A DNA stretch of 64,000 bases from NCBI GenBank assembly GCA_916613615.1, contig OU744736.1, forward strand, positions 5,544,330 to 5,608,329. Direction: 5' to 3'. This document shows positions 1-12,112 of the stretch, piece by piece; position 1 is the first letter of the stretch, and the number at the start of each line of letters is the position of its first letter. The stretch is from Steromphala cineraria (taxonomy: Eukaryota; Mollusca; Gastropoda; Trochida; Trochidae). The notes below the pieces were generated by a model. The model made no database searches, was not told where the DNA came from, and worked only from the letters and a program-made list of their open reading frames with translations. The position numbers were made by a program, and so were the translations under genes.

Positions 1-1640
1 TAAAAAGATATAATCTATTAGTAATCTGTCAATCAAAATTGAGTATATTGAACTTTAAGACAAGACAAATTGCTTTATACAGCATCAGAATGATTTCATT
101 ACTCTTGAAGTAAAAAACTCAACACATATATTTCATGTCAAATTCTTCCCTGTGGAATTAACTTTAGTCCAAGGAAAATCAATGAAGCGTAACAGAGAGG
201 CGTGGATAATGACAAACTCAGGAATAATAAATAATACAAAAGATAAAAGCATCAAAGCTATATGTTTTTAACAGTTATTTGTGCCTCAAGAAGATGAAAC
301 AGCCAGAAATAACTACGTTGTAAAACAAAAAATCGCAAATATCAATCTTATATACTGATCATTTTCATTTATTTTACTGCAATAAACTTACATAATATCA
401 ATATCAAGTTGTTTGGGTATGAACACAAACTTTCTGAAAAGGACTTACCAAAGAGGTTTTAAATCTTTCATCGACTCGGCCCTATTTCAGCTGAGATATG
501 TCCTTTGACAATTACGTTGCAGAACCAGTAACGTAGGTTTCATTGATGTCGAAGTTCCGTTCCAACGGTTCTGTCGTGATCAGAGTTAGGAGATCCTAAC
601 AAAAGATGGGTTGACAAATATTTACCAAAGTCTTTTAAAATGTAAAATGACCAGAGGTCAGCTACACCCTGATTTTATGCGGATATGCCTGCTACATCTG
701 AACAAAAGTAAATATGGACAGATACATAACATATTGGTTTGTTATTGATCATGATTATTTTATGTCCATAAAAACGTACGCGGCTGACAACTTCTTAGCT
801 TGTCATAACCCGTTGGAATACTGACATTCTCCAGTAATAGTAGTAATATGAAGTCAAATGTTACAAATTCTTTTTTCTGTCTGTCAAGTACCAGTAGATA
901 AATTTGCATCCATAATACTTGATCTTGTATTACTATTGAAATCATGTAGCAAATATTTCAAACTCACCTCAAACTCATCTCAATTAAAAAAGGACAAATG
1001 TATATGCATGCAAGACTCAGATTGACATTACTGCTGTTATTCGCCATTATGTTTTTCTTTGGCCAGTCTTGTTGTGAGGTTGCTTTTGTCTCAATGCGGC
1101 TGTTTGAATAATCTTCATGGTCGCACTTAAGTCAAAGAAGAAGTTGTATTAAAGGATTGTTTTTAACAATACTTTTTTTATTTTTACATGTAGGGTTATA
1201 TTTTTATTTTGATAAAAAATTAAATATACATATACATATGTTAAGCTAATAGGAATACACAAGTTTACTGGTATGTTTATTCGAAAAGTTTCCAGAAACA
1301 AATACGTCTTTCATAAACCTTTTGATTCTTTATCAACGTTCCATCATATCAAAATATTTATGAGGCGCCAACCAAGAAACTCATCTTAACTAAATTCAAA
1401 TGTTATTAGTCTGGCTATTACATACTTCAAATTACAGCGGCCTAACTGATTCCAGTCATTGACACAAGGATCCCAAGATTACTTGATGTGTGGTAGATTT
1501 TAACGGATTGCATTTCTTATGTAGGGCAATAGATCGAATAAGAATACCATGGGTCACTAAACATTTATCGATCTAGCATGTAAAGATCTTTTTTACTAAA
1601 AACCTGCATTATATTTTCCTTTAAATCACATTCATTATCA

Positions 1641-3690
1641 AATATCCAAGGTGCATTTCAGTAAATTTGGTCTAAGGTTTATCTCGACAACCGCGAGTTT
1701 TTCTTACAAATGTCTTTTATTGCTATGAGCAAATTTCATGCTGTGTTTCTTATATATTCGTTGCTTTATTCATTCAGTTATGGAAGGAAATGTAGGTTTG
1801 GTTATGTGAACAATTATATCTTCGATAAACGTTTTATGATGAATCTGAATCTGTTGAATCCACCATTTCAATATCCTCATCTTTTTCTTTATAAGGATTC
1901 ACATTTGAATCATTTTGGAGAAATTGGACCCTAATTACTTTTTTGCTACACTTACTAAACAGTTATGACAAAAAAACGTTTTATAATTATATATTATGAT
2001 GACATTTCAATTCTGGCAAAACAGAATCATATTATCATAATAAATGCATTAACAATATCTAAAAAGGGGATTTAATTGTAAAAATATGTCTCTGATGTCA
2101 AAAAGTTCGATTCAGTAACAAGAATGTAAAATGTGAAATCCAACATACATGTAATTGTACGTTATTCAAGTATCATTTAATTTTTTTCTTTTCAGTATTG
2201 ACATTGACGGACATTTATTTCATAACTTAGAGTATTCAGAAGTTCGCAGTTTTCAGTTTTCTGTCAAGACTATTGAACATTACATAGGCTCCTATCATTG
2301 ACATGGAATAAAAGTGACCTTTCTCGGCCTGTCAACAGAAGCATCAATAAACATCAGACATTCTGATAACTCTTTGTCTGTGAAATTGTATAAGGTTGTA
2401 AAAGTCTCGAAAGGGTTGACAAATGTATCCATCCTAAATACTTGAGTTTGTAATATTGAGATAAACAACTAAAGCTGCCTTGCTATTGACTTAGTCGTTA
2501 TTGATGGTATAATCAATAAGTTGTGAAATGGAAGAAAAACAATAAATGTTTTTGGAATAAATTCAATCATAAAGACATGTTCAATGATTTTGTCCATAAC
2601 GAAATCTTTGATGTAAATGTCAAGGTATAGGAAGACACAATTATATTAATTAACCCTGCTTTGAAAAGCATATCCAATGTCATTTAATATCTAATGTCAT
2701 TTAATATATACAATGGAAGAAATGATGCAATGAATCGGCTATTCCACTGTGTTTAAAAGCACCCAATAATTAATTAAATATAGAAGGTGAGGTGATGTGG
2801 GTTTTAACGCCGCATTCAAGATTATTTCACTTATATCGCAACTGCTAGTATTATTGTAGGGAGAAAGCCCACAACACCATTGTGGCTATGCATTGCAGTG
2901 AAACCTGCGAGCATCGGCTGGAAATCGCGAACCATGGGTGGTACTGCTCTGAAATTGAACCCAAACCTTATTGCGTGTAGAACAGTTCTCTACTGCAGAC
3001 AAAGTTGCCAAGCCCCTGGCCCACTGCTCTATCCCGCCCCTAAATAAATAAGATATGGATTCAATTATACTGTTGACCACGGATTAGAGAACATACCAAA
3101 TAGTTGATGCTAATCAATGCAATATTACATTAAATATGTCTTTGCCTATTCATTTGGTCAGTCATTTGGAAAAGCTGTAGTTGAACCTTTTGAATACCAA
3201 CTCAAAAGGTCAACATGCAATCGTTTTGACACAAAACACCAAAGGGTATATCAATACCAATGGATTTAAGAGTTATTTGCTTAAAAAAACCGTTTCTCTT
3301 GTTATTCATAATTCCACATCTAAGAAACACATCAAATTTTACTCTGGTTAACCTTGGAACATTTAGCTAGCTTATTTACATCATCTGTATGACTCTTTAA
3401 GATTCACAATTCTGCTTAAAAATGTCTGTCTAATGTTGATTTGTAATAGGTGATTTGAAGAACAAGACTATATTCTACATCATAAGACAAAATTTACATA
3501 TTATATATTTTATAATACCTGTACCTAAGGTTTAAATAAGTTGGTTTCAATCTAATCATTTACAATACTTGCCTCGGGCTTTACCAATTCATTAGAAAAA
3601 CTTTTAGATCCAAAATAAGTACTCAGCAGTTTGGTTTGGTTGATGGGTTATCATTTTATCCTTGACAGGGAAATTCCACATTTCCTTGAC
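1641..3690. other. About 2 kb present only in block A1; no gene seen
   Basis: In the paralogous copy the sequence left of 1,640 and right of 3,690 is nearly adjacent (25,915-25,955), so about 2 kb was gained here or lost there. Apart from the SINE at 2,787-3,041 I see only AT-rich DNA with short chance frames and a small duplication (ATTTAATAT) near 2,690. Terminal repeats that would define it as one transposon are not evident. Confidence 0.45.
2787..3041 (-). mobile_element. tRNA-derived SINE, minus strand
   Basis: Read on the minus strand it begins GGGGCGGGATAGAGCAGTGG (a box-A-like region near the 5' end) and has GGGTTCAATTTC about 75 bases later, close to the pol III B box GGTTCRANNCC. 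The body then runs to a GCGGCGTTAAAACC-type segment common at the 3' end of molluscan SINEs. The body, but not the tRNA-like head, recurs at 40,504-40,630 and 47,496-47,622 on the same strand. The A and B boxes are degenerate, so this is a fossil copy rather than an active one. Confidence 0.6.
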
Positions 3691-4160
3691 AAGACAATTA
3701 CAGTGTGCCCTGATGGGAAGATTAAGTTGTTCGCTGGACCTGAATATTCCCTGAATTCTTTGGGGCCAGTCATATGATGTTTTCAGGGGGAATGTTTAAA
3801 AAATTACAAAGTTTGATATGTCTTATCCTTTTTCCGATTGTTAAAATGAAACTTTCTGGAAATTCAATAAAGAATAACATGTTTCAATTAATTCATCAAT
3901 ATTAAGTTAAATGCATTGATTGCGTCAGCATGTAAATTGCTATATTAACTATTGGAATCTGTATCTTAACGGCTTATGCAAAGAATTTCAAATTGATTAT
4001 TTTTATTATCTAAGTAATATTTACAATGCAACCTTCGGGAAACCTGTTTCATCTAAATTCAAATTTCATTAGTGCTGCTATGAAATCCATTGCAGTACAA
4101 AGATTTAACGAATTCCTATCATGTACGCAAGAATACGAGAATAAGTTCCTTATTCACGCA

Positions 4161-4206
4161 CGTGTCTTTTATAGGACTGGTTGCGTGTCTTTTATAGGAC
4201 TGGTAG
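4161..4206. repeat. 23-bp tandem duplication
   Basis: CGTGTCTTTTATAGGACTGG occurs twice with a period of 23 bases (starting at 4,161 and 4,184). The paralogous copy near 26,370-26,400 has one diverged unit, so the doubling is local and recent relative to the block duplication. Confidence 0.7.
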
Positions 4207-5789
4207 CGTTGGAATTGATAATCATTACTCATATACGTCTTTGAGAGGGCAACTGATCAAAGCTAGAAAATACCGCTTTCTGTAAATATATTTCCATCAT
4301 ATATGTCACATTCATTTGTGTAGAGAAAACAGTTATGAATTTATATCTGTTACGTTTTCACTATGACAAATTTAAGAGTATCATGAAATGAAAGTGTCCA
4401 TGGTTCTGTCGTAAATCGTTTCCTAAGAGTAATTCAAATGGTGTTGTGCCTCAAAAAAGAGGTTGTTAAACTTTACCAATATCAATGATATAACAGACTT
4501 GAAGCGTAGGATTTTAGGGCTTAAACTACGTTTTTTGTAGCAATTTTAAGAGAAGACCTTGCATTATTTGAAGTTTTACAGTTTAATGAATAAAAATTCA
4601 GTTACATCTGAAAACCGTGCAAAAGCAAGTCAACAACCCAATAAAATAAAATGAGAACTTCGGAACTTCACGTCATAAAATGATCGTCACTGCCACATCA
4701 ATAACAAGGTAATGGTAAGCTCTGAATTGCTTTTAAAGGTTTGTGAAAAAATTTCATCATACAAAATTAAAGATATCGAGTTTTGCCATGACAAGGTGCC
4801 ATTGCTTTCACAACCAAGGTAACAAGGGCTAAATGTTGTTATCCTTTTCACATATATCACCGTACTGGATGTTAGATGGATAAATTTTAACTCAAATTAT
4901 CCATATGAGTCTTCTCCTGAACCAATTACCCTATGAAAAGGGTTGATATCAGATGGTCAAAATAAAAATGTCTGTGATGTTGATGTTAAGACAGATATTG
5001 CAACTCATGCCATGGAACTGAAACTCTAAATTTGAAACATAACCCTCCCTGCCCTTCAGTGAGAACTGAGAGATATGCAAAAGAGACGATAAGTTTATCC
5101 TTTTCTGCATGTATGTTTAGTGTAGGGCAAATATTTCTAACGATACATGTATGTTCAACACATCCATTCTATTGTTACATAGTTCCCGTTGGGTTTTATT
5201 GTGACAAGTGAAGTTTGTGTGCTTAGAGGGTAATACATTATTTGCACAAAGTATTAAATTTGAAATATTCAATTAAAATATCATTTTAATAGTGTGTTAG
5301 TGCAAGACAGTTACCTTAAAACACCTTTATGAATAATCAGATTACAGCGTATGGGAAATAAAAGATAGCAGGTCGGGTTTCTAATTAAACGTTTAAGAAA
5401 TGGAAATATTTGATATATTGACAATAAAACTCAAGCTGTTTTCTAATATATCATTATTATGCCTTGAATCTGTCAATTTCAGGACTCTTATTAATTGCTA
5501 CATGATCTCGTTTTTCTCAGATTGCTCGCTGTTGCCTAATGATGTCTGCTTTGGTAATTCTCTGGGCGTTAAACGAATCAGTTTGTTAGGTCGTAGCTCT
5601 GAAAGGACCAATTTGCAGACGGGGCAATAACGGGAATGTCATATAAAACCGATATTCAATTGAATACGACGTCTGACGAACTGTTTTTCTTTATGAAGTA
5701 TTCTCGCTATCTAGAATCTCTTGGAAATGTTTTTTATCCTAAGTGATTGCCAAATGTGAAAAATGATTTTGGTATCTAGAGAGGAGATA

Positions 5790-6660
5790 ATTAGCAGCCA
5801 CGTCTAAGGACGGGACTGCTATCAGTTTTTGTGAAGTTTGCATAGCCGCCGCCGCCGCCGCACTCGTACTACTAGCTATAACTTTTTTCCACTAAGCTTT
5901 CCAGAACTCTTATTCATACCTTATTACTCATACCTCGGGGGAACGATTTTGACACGTTCACTTTCAAGGTTAAAGGTCAAGGTCACGAGATATGTATTCA
6001 CTTTAAGAATTCCTTGTAAACGCGATAACTTGAAAAGTTTTTGTGCTATGAAGCTCTAACTTGGTATATATCATCCTTGGTAAAGAAAAAGATTTTGAAA
6101 AGGTTTCGGCTACAATCCGTCAAAGGTCAAGGTCACAGCAAGGTAATGACTTAAGCATTGTTTAGCGAAAATGCTTTATTTTAACTATGATCACTTTTAA
6201 TCAATACATGATTGTTATACTCAATAAAAAGTGTTCAATTATTGTGTGACCTTGAAGGTCAAAGGTCAAGGTCATGAGATATGAGTTATTGCAATACCTT
6301 GTAAACACAATAACTTGAAAGGTTTTTGTGCTATGAAGTTTAGATTTTGTATATATTATCTCTTGAGAAGTACAACATTTTCAAACAGTTTTGGGTACGA
6401 ACTGTCGAAGGTCAAGGTCACAGCAAGGTCAACATATATGGAGAAAATGGATTAATTTAATTTTTAACACTTTATTTCATTGCAATTATGTTATACTCAA
6501 TGAAATGTGTTCATTGATTGTGTGACCTTGAGTGTCAAAGGTCAAGGTCACAAGAAAATTCCAAATTTGGTGAGGCCTGTAAAAGGCAGAACAGGGTAAG
6601 GCGAAACCCCAAGTTCCGGGGCTGCTCTGCTTTTGCGGTATCCCGCAAACGCTAATCTAG
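5790..6660 (+). mobile_element. Helitron-like non-autonomous element with AAGGTCA tandem units
   Basis: The 3' end has a perfect stem-loop (TTTGCGG, loop TATC, CCGCAAA at about 6,633-6,650) followed a few bases later by CTAG at 6,657-6,660 and then T, the canonical Helitron 3' signature. The paralogous copy is an empty site between 27,994 and 27,995 (flank GACA|TTTC), so insertion was between A and T without target duplication. The 5' end reads ATTAGCAGCC, not the canonical TC, so the assignment is Helitron-like only; ATTAGC is also inverted as GCTAAT just before CTAG. The interior holds about 2.5 tandem units of some 270 bp, each carrying CAAAGGTCAAGGTCA-type nuclear-receptor half-site runs (near 5,970, 6,121, 6,258, 6,408, 6,535), and a GCC microsatellite at 5,845-5,861. 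No protein is encoded. Confidence 0.7.
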
Positions 6661-7175
6661 TTTCAACAGATTTTGCGTTCTGATCAGTTTGAAAGCCATG
6701 TTTCCATAGACAATTAAAAAGAGATTTTCGGGCTTTTATTAAAATGATATAAATACTTACAAATAGTCAATGTTTTTTAATCCATAGCTCTTCATTGATG
6801 GTAAAAATCACGAATCGAGTTTCCTATCAAATTTATCCAAAAATAAAAGTCTTTTATCTTTTGACATAAATGGTCCAACTATCGTTATATTAATCATAGT
6901 AATGTACATCAATCTAAGATTGTCTATTTCAAAACGACAATTTCGATCAGAATATCATTGAACTCACTGCTTAATCAAGTTTATGTCTGATCCTGTTTGA
7001 ACTGTTTACAATAATTGATATTAAACACGCACATGCCCTTTTTGGTTAAAATATTAAGGGACAAGATGGTTATTTTAAGCATTTTTATGACTTTTGGAAG
7101 GGCATATTCCGAGGTACAGAAGCATCAGTTTATGACACTTGTAAGATAAAGGATATATGTCATCAGCTGCGTGTA
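6661..7175. repeat. Paralogous block matching 28.0-28.14 kb and 21.12-21.44 kb
   Basis: The first 130 bases match 27,995-28,140 and the part from about 6,810 (CACGAATCGAGTTTCC) to 7,140 matches 21,121-21,440 closely. The join of the two matches shows that the block at 21 kb has been rearranged relative to this one, perhaps in connection with the LINE insertion. No gene is visible. Confidence 0.65.
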
Positions 7176-7331
7176 CAGTAGAACTCGGATATAACGAACT
7201 CCAAAGGACCAAAGAATTTAATGCGCTATATCCAGTGTTCGCTATACGCATATAATTTAAATGATATTATATAGGGGCGGGACTTTTATTCGCTATATCC
7301 CGCGAGTGTTCGCTTTATCCGTGTTCTACTG
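7176..7331. mobile_element. Pogo/Tc1-mariner-type MITE
   Basis: A 156-bp element is flanked by TA on both sides (7,174-7,175 and 7,332-7,333). Its ends are inverted: CAGTAGAACTCGGATATAAC at the left and a matching copy ending GTGTTCTACTG at the right. CAGTAGAAC with a TA duplication is typical of pogo-like Tc1/mariner ends. The paralogous sequence near 31,209 (after CATCAGCTGC) lacks it, giving an empty site. It is non-autonomous and has no open frame. Confidence 0.8.
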
Positions 7332-7333
7332 TA

Positions 7334-8778
7334 TATAGTGTTGAAAGATTTCTATGACGTTAACCAGGCATTTATCACATACCAAAACACTAGGCCAAGC
7401 GAACCTCCCAAATGGTTGGAATACACCTATTGACATATGCATAAAGGCGTACAGGCACATTGTTTTGTTGCTTTGTTTTCATATTATAAACAACTATCAT
7501 ATTCTTATTCCATCTACTTTTTCAATTCTGTAATTATCGACATCACCAGAAACAAACTTTATCACTAGCCTCAAATCCAAACGCAATCGCTTTCCATAAT
7601 TTTATTTTTACTTGCATTTAAGTAAAAATAGGCTTAGTCTTTATTTCAAATATGTCAGAACATGCATCTGTCATTTATATAACCATCTATTCAATTTTAA
7701 GATAATAACCCTTTTTATAAGTTAGCCATAGATCCAATTGCGAAATCTTTCTATGTCAGTTTTGTAGAAACTAGCCTCGTACTCAATGACAAACAAAGCC
7801 ACAGGGGAGTGGTGCTCAGTTTTATTGGTAATTTGAAAAGATATTCTGGTTTTGAGGGACTTTTTCGAATTGAAGATTATTGGGATCTCGGTAAGGGGAG
7901 AAGTCAATCTATTAATGACTGAGCTAGTCGAGTAATAAAAGCTTACTTTCAGATTAAGCAACAAATACAGGAATGGTGAATGGGTAATCATTTTATCCTT
8001 GACACGAAATTCCACATTTCCTCGACAAGAACATTACAGTCTGCCCTGACAGGAAGATTAAGTCGTTTGTCAGACCTTAAAATTCGCTGATTTTCTTCTG
8101 TTGTCGCATAAATTGAAACTGCCCAGTTATGCTTAAAATATAAACATGTTTCCTTTAGCGACGTTTTTTTTAAGGACAACTGTTATTATATCATACCATT
8201 AAACTAAAATTTCAAATTTAAATAGCACCCTCCGTTTTTCTTGGGTGAGAACACTGAAGTATGAGCTATGAGCTGAAACAATATTATAACGAAACAGATT
8301 AGCGCAAACATGGTGATAAGTATAACCAATTGTACATGTATTTAATGTGTAGGTCAATGCATATTCAAATTAAATCGTAGCTAGTGCCTGCGGATCTTCC
8401 TATGGTTGTGTGGGACTTGAATATTCGTATTACGTCTCAATTTACTAAAAAACTATCTATAAATGGACAATCTATAAATGATTAGATTATAAGGATTCAG
8501 AAATAAAAGATGATAGATAACGTTTCTAATTAAAAATTGACAAAGAAATGGTAGTATTTGATGAATTGACTTTAAGCTCAAGATGTCTTCTAATATATCA
8601 TCGTTTTGCCTCGAATCTGTTTATTTCATGACTCCTATTCCTACACGATTTCAGATTTCATCGCTGTTTTCACCAGAGGTTTTGTTACTGGATAGAAAGG
8701 TTATTTCTATAATTATTTAGATCAAGCTACTCTGATTTTTTTTTATGGAACTGACAACATTAATCTGTTTTTGTAGAC
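7334..8778. repeat. Paralogous block matching 31.22-32.25 kb; no gene
   Basis: From TTTCTATGACGTTAACCAGG (about 7,350) to 8,000 the sequence follows 31,230-32,240. A 150-bp piece at 7,985-8,140 is also repeated at 3,655-3,800 and 25,945-26,060. On the minus strand that piece stays partly open in all three copies, but substitutions do not look selected. The rest, 8,200-8,778, is AT-rich and partly resembles 5,050-5,520 and 12,690-13,250. Confidence 0.55.
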
Positions 8779-9640
8779 ATATACACAAAGAACTTAATTA
8801 AGCACCGCCCATTTTGTAAAATGAAATTGGCAGCTCTTTGAATGTTGTGATATGTTTGATGTATTGACCACTCTAGATATAACAATTGACCTTTTATTTA
8901 CTATTTGATTGACGTAAAAATCCTTACAATACAAAATAATTGAAAATATGGGAAAAAATGTGAGACCACTGAAATTTGGCTAAATATAACTATTGTCTTT
9001 GGTGAGAAACCACGCATGAAACTTTGGATTTTTAAAATCAAAAATAACATTTTTGATCCCTAGTTGACATTCAATTAGAGAAACCTTTTTTATCATGCAC
9101 AATAAAAGCCTAACAGGACATTGAATTTTCAGTACTTTTTTCGACCATAATTTAGACAATTTCGAAAATGTTCAAATCTGTGAGTAAATTTGAGATTCTT
9201 TGAGTTGGACACTTCTTCTCCCTTTAGATAAGCCATTATCTTAAAGAGTCGCCAGTGTTTTCTTAGGGAAGCTTTTTTCAAATTTGATATTTGATAATTT
9301 TGTGAATTTGAAGGCTCATACTGCTCTAACGACTTACATTTGCTAAGAGGTCCTTACTAAAAATTAGCAATTCAGTCAAGAGAATTATCATTACAATATT
9401 GCAGCAAAAAATATTTACTTTCATTTTCAGTTATAAGTAAACTTCGATTTTCAAAAATACCAAGTCGGTTATCCAGAGACAGTGAATCATAAATTGAGTG
9501 AAGATATCATTTCTACACTGCTAAATGATCGTTCTATCGAAAAACCCTAATTGTTTTTCTTGAACTTTGTATGTTTTTTTTAGCAGAAGCTTGTTTTCTG
9601 AAAACTTTGGGGGTGCTTTACTAAGTTCTTTGTGTATATT
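8779..9640. mobile_element. TIR element of about 860 bp (Tc1/mariner-like MITE)
   Basis: ATATACACAAAGAACTTA at 8,779 recurs inverted at the right end (TAAGTTCTTTGTGTATAT, ending near 9,639), and the inverted match continues through AAGCACC/GGTGCTTT for about 30 bases. The ends sit in ATAT/TA context, which suits a TA-targeting Tc1/mariner-like element. The interior is AT-rich with no recognisable transposase. The paralogous families resume immediately to the right at about 9,650. Confidence 0.65.
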
Positions 9641-11730
9641 TCACCAACACAGTAAACATCTTACAATCCTAATATATTATATATCTACAGAACCAAGCTA
9701 ATCTTATAGTTATGTTATGAATGCGCCTGAGGATGATTTGATTCTACATAGAATAATTGCAATTGATGAAACAGTTTATGACTTTGTTTTATTTTCATGT
9801 TTCATATAACTTGTCTCCATTACCATATAAGAATGTTGAACATTAGAACAATCTGTCACCTTAGATTGTGATTATGCCATTTTGCAGTCTCTTCAGCATT
9901 TTAGCATATATTTGTTTCTCATTCAATCAATTGTTGTTCTTTAAATCTATTAAATTGTCTTATTCTTGTACATCTTGAATCTTGAATCATATTCTCTTTT
10001 GCCAGAACAAATAATGTGGCACTGTCTTTAGTTTAGGTTGTCTTGCAAATCAGTTTTAATGTGATGCAAAGGTACATTTTAGGCTACTGCCAGATATAAA
10101 ATGTGTGTCCCAATTCAAACCCTGAAGTTACATTTTGTAGGTGCTTAAATCAAGACATCCTTATATAGGAACTATTTTGCCCAATTAATAATGAATGTGA
10201 CAGAATCGATATGCTAACCACATACGATTTGGTTTAGAAAAATGTGATACTTATCTGCTTGGCTGTGAAAGTGAAAAAGATTTTTAAAAAACACTGCATC
10301 CACATCTAGTATTGTAAGTGAGTAATTAAATGATAAAGTAAAGAGGGGTGGTGAGTACTTTCCACACGGATATTATATCATGTCATTGCATTATACTTAA
10401 TGGGTCCAATTATTTGAATAGCTCAGGGTTATATTTTTCTACATTCAAATCCATTTTAGATGATTAAGTAAGGACCTGAAAGTTTTGTAGAAAACCTATT
10501 AATGTGTTTTCCTATCGAATTACACAACGTACAGAATTCAATTAATTGTTACTGTGAATAGTTGTGAAAATATTTCTTACTTGTAATTTATATACATACA
10601 AGACTATGTATTGGATTATTTAATAATGAAAAGTGTTGTTTCTTGTTTATGAGACGAATACTTGGTTTGGCATAAAACTAGTAACAACAAGTACGATTTT
10701 TAATAATGTGGGCATGAGTAAAGTATCAGAAACAATCTTACGACTATTTCACAGTATCAGAACTAAAACAATGTTTTTATAACAAATGAACAAAATGAAT
10801 GGTTTTTGACATGGCGATCATTGGTCACACTAAACACAAACAGTGTTAACTAAGGTAAACATTAAAAATGACATTTTTCAAATCTTTGAGTAAACCGTGT
10901 GCTCTCGAAAATGTTTGATAGATAATAAAAAGAGCAGGTTTATTTTCCGCTCTCAGGCATACCTGTCAATCTCACCACCTAGCCACTGCAGTTGTTAAGT
11001 TATATATCATGAATGGTTGTCGAGTGTCCGTTTCAGATGTTTACAGGGAGTAGACAGAGAGACAAGGTGTATGCCGTCACAAGAATACTCTAGAGTCAAG
11101 ACATATTGGACATAAATTACCACAGAGGCATTTAATAAACAGAATATCAATACCACTCGTGAAAATACTAGCTGTACCCTGTCACTCAATGAGAGATAAG
11201 TGACATCACACTCAAAACAAAAGATATCCTCTATTTCTTATCTAATTATAGATATATAGAAGTATTTTCGCACATGACATACCACTATATTGTGTAAATG
11301 AGGAATATTTGGTGGTGCAAGACACATCCTTGATCTGTGTTTACTCAGAGAATATTACATTATTCTTTAACTTATTGCCAGGGGACTAAAATCACCTATT
11401 ACATTGTGATTTTGGCTAGTTTGAACAGAGGCTAGATCGGAGTAATACGAACGAGCTGAAACTTTAGGAAAAGAATAGGAAACCTCTGTAATTGTTGGAA
11501 TACTCCACTTAATTTGCTTATAGACATGATAGCACATTGTGTGGTTTACTTTACATTGCTCTCACATTATTCAAACCTGTTATATTTGAACAGCCAATGC
11601 AAACTATTTGGTAATTAACAGACCATTTCTCGTTTAACTAACTGTCAGTAGTATAATTCATCATTATTAATTAACTATCAATGATATTGCACTTATACAA
11701 TTTATACGGCCTGCACTATACGAATCCACA
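9641..11730. repeat. Paralogous block matching 29.9-31.1 kb and 37.3-37.9 kb
   Basis: CAGTAAACATC at about 9,650 starts a stretch related to 15,555, 29,885 and 37,345; matches with 30,310-31,110 continue through 10,100, 10,200, 10,600 (TACATACAAGA) and 10,800. From about 10,960 to 11,730 I see no second copy and no gene. It is best read as part of the old amplified unit. Confidence 0.55.
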
Positions 11731-12112
11731 ACTGGGCCAATACAGGAAAACTGGGCCAATACGAGTAAAACAGGGCCAATACGAGCAGACCGGGCCAATA
11801 CAAGTCTGAGCATGCGCATATATACACACATATGGCGAGAGTCCGAAGCTATCGCTTCAAAACTTTCAACATGTATGTCAGTTCATCAATCTCATTGATA
11901 ATTTGGATTTCGGTAAAAAATAACTCTGTAATGTTGTGCAAGTAAATTACAAAGAAGTTAATTAATAAAAACGTCATTAATCAAGTTTTTCCGTATTGGC
12001 CCAGTTACAGGTCCTCGGTCTGCGGTATTGGCCCTTGGCTTCGCCTCGGGCCAATACAGCAGACCTCGGACCTGTACCTGGACCAATACGGAAAAACTTG
12101 ATTAATAACATT
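11731..12112 (-). mobile_element. CGAG-noded hairpin element, minus orientation
   Basis: The hairpin is at the right end (about 11,972-12,112): arms of some 65 bases match except at CTCG 12,014-12,017, CTTG 12,034-12,037 (a decayed CTCG), CTCG 12,045-12,048 and CTCG 12,065-12,068, all in one orientation and symmetric about 12,041. On the complementary strand these are CGAG pairs and the tip at 12,038-12,044 reads GCGAAGC. At the left, CTGGGCCAATACAGGAAAA (from 11,731) repeats the outer arm (CTGGGCCAATAC, GGAAAA), and GGGCCAATAC occurs four times in about 80 bases, the second and third copies followed by GAG. The body is short. No coding capacity. Confidence 0.7.

Larger units (their letters stand above)
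1..5789. repeat. Diverged paralogous block A1 (matches 22.2-28.0 kb)
   Basis: This stretch is collinear with 22,190-27,994. The first 50 bases recur almost unchanged at 22,190, and recognisable matches continue at 120/22,313, 470/22,710, 760/22,990, 990/23,490, 1,430/25,700, 4,020/26,250, 4,560/26,820 and 5,200/27,370. By eye the copies are roughly four-fifths identical and differ by many indels and whole insertions. A third partial copy of the start lies at 33,840-34,160. I see no splice-supported gene or conserved long frame; it is probably intergenic or intronic DNA of an old tandem amplification. Confidence 0.75.

Noticed and set aside
7722..8179. Possible minus-strand exons shared by 3.7, 7.9, 26.0 and 32.0 kb
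   Set aside because: Peptides such as IERFRNWIYG recur, but the frames shift between copies and I recognise no domain or splice pattern.
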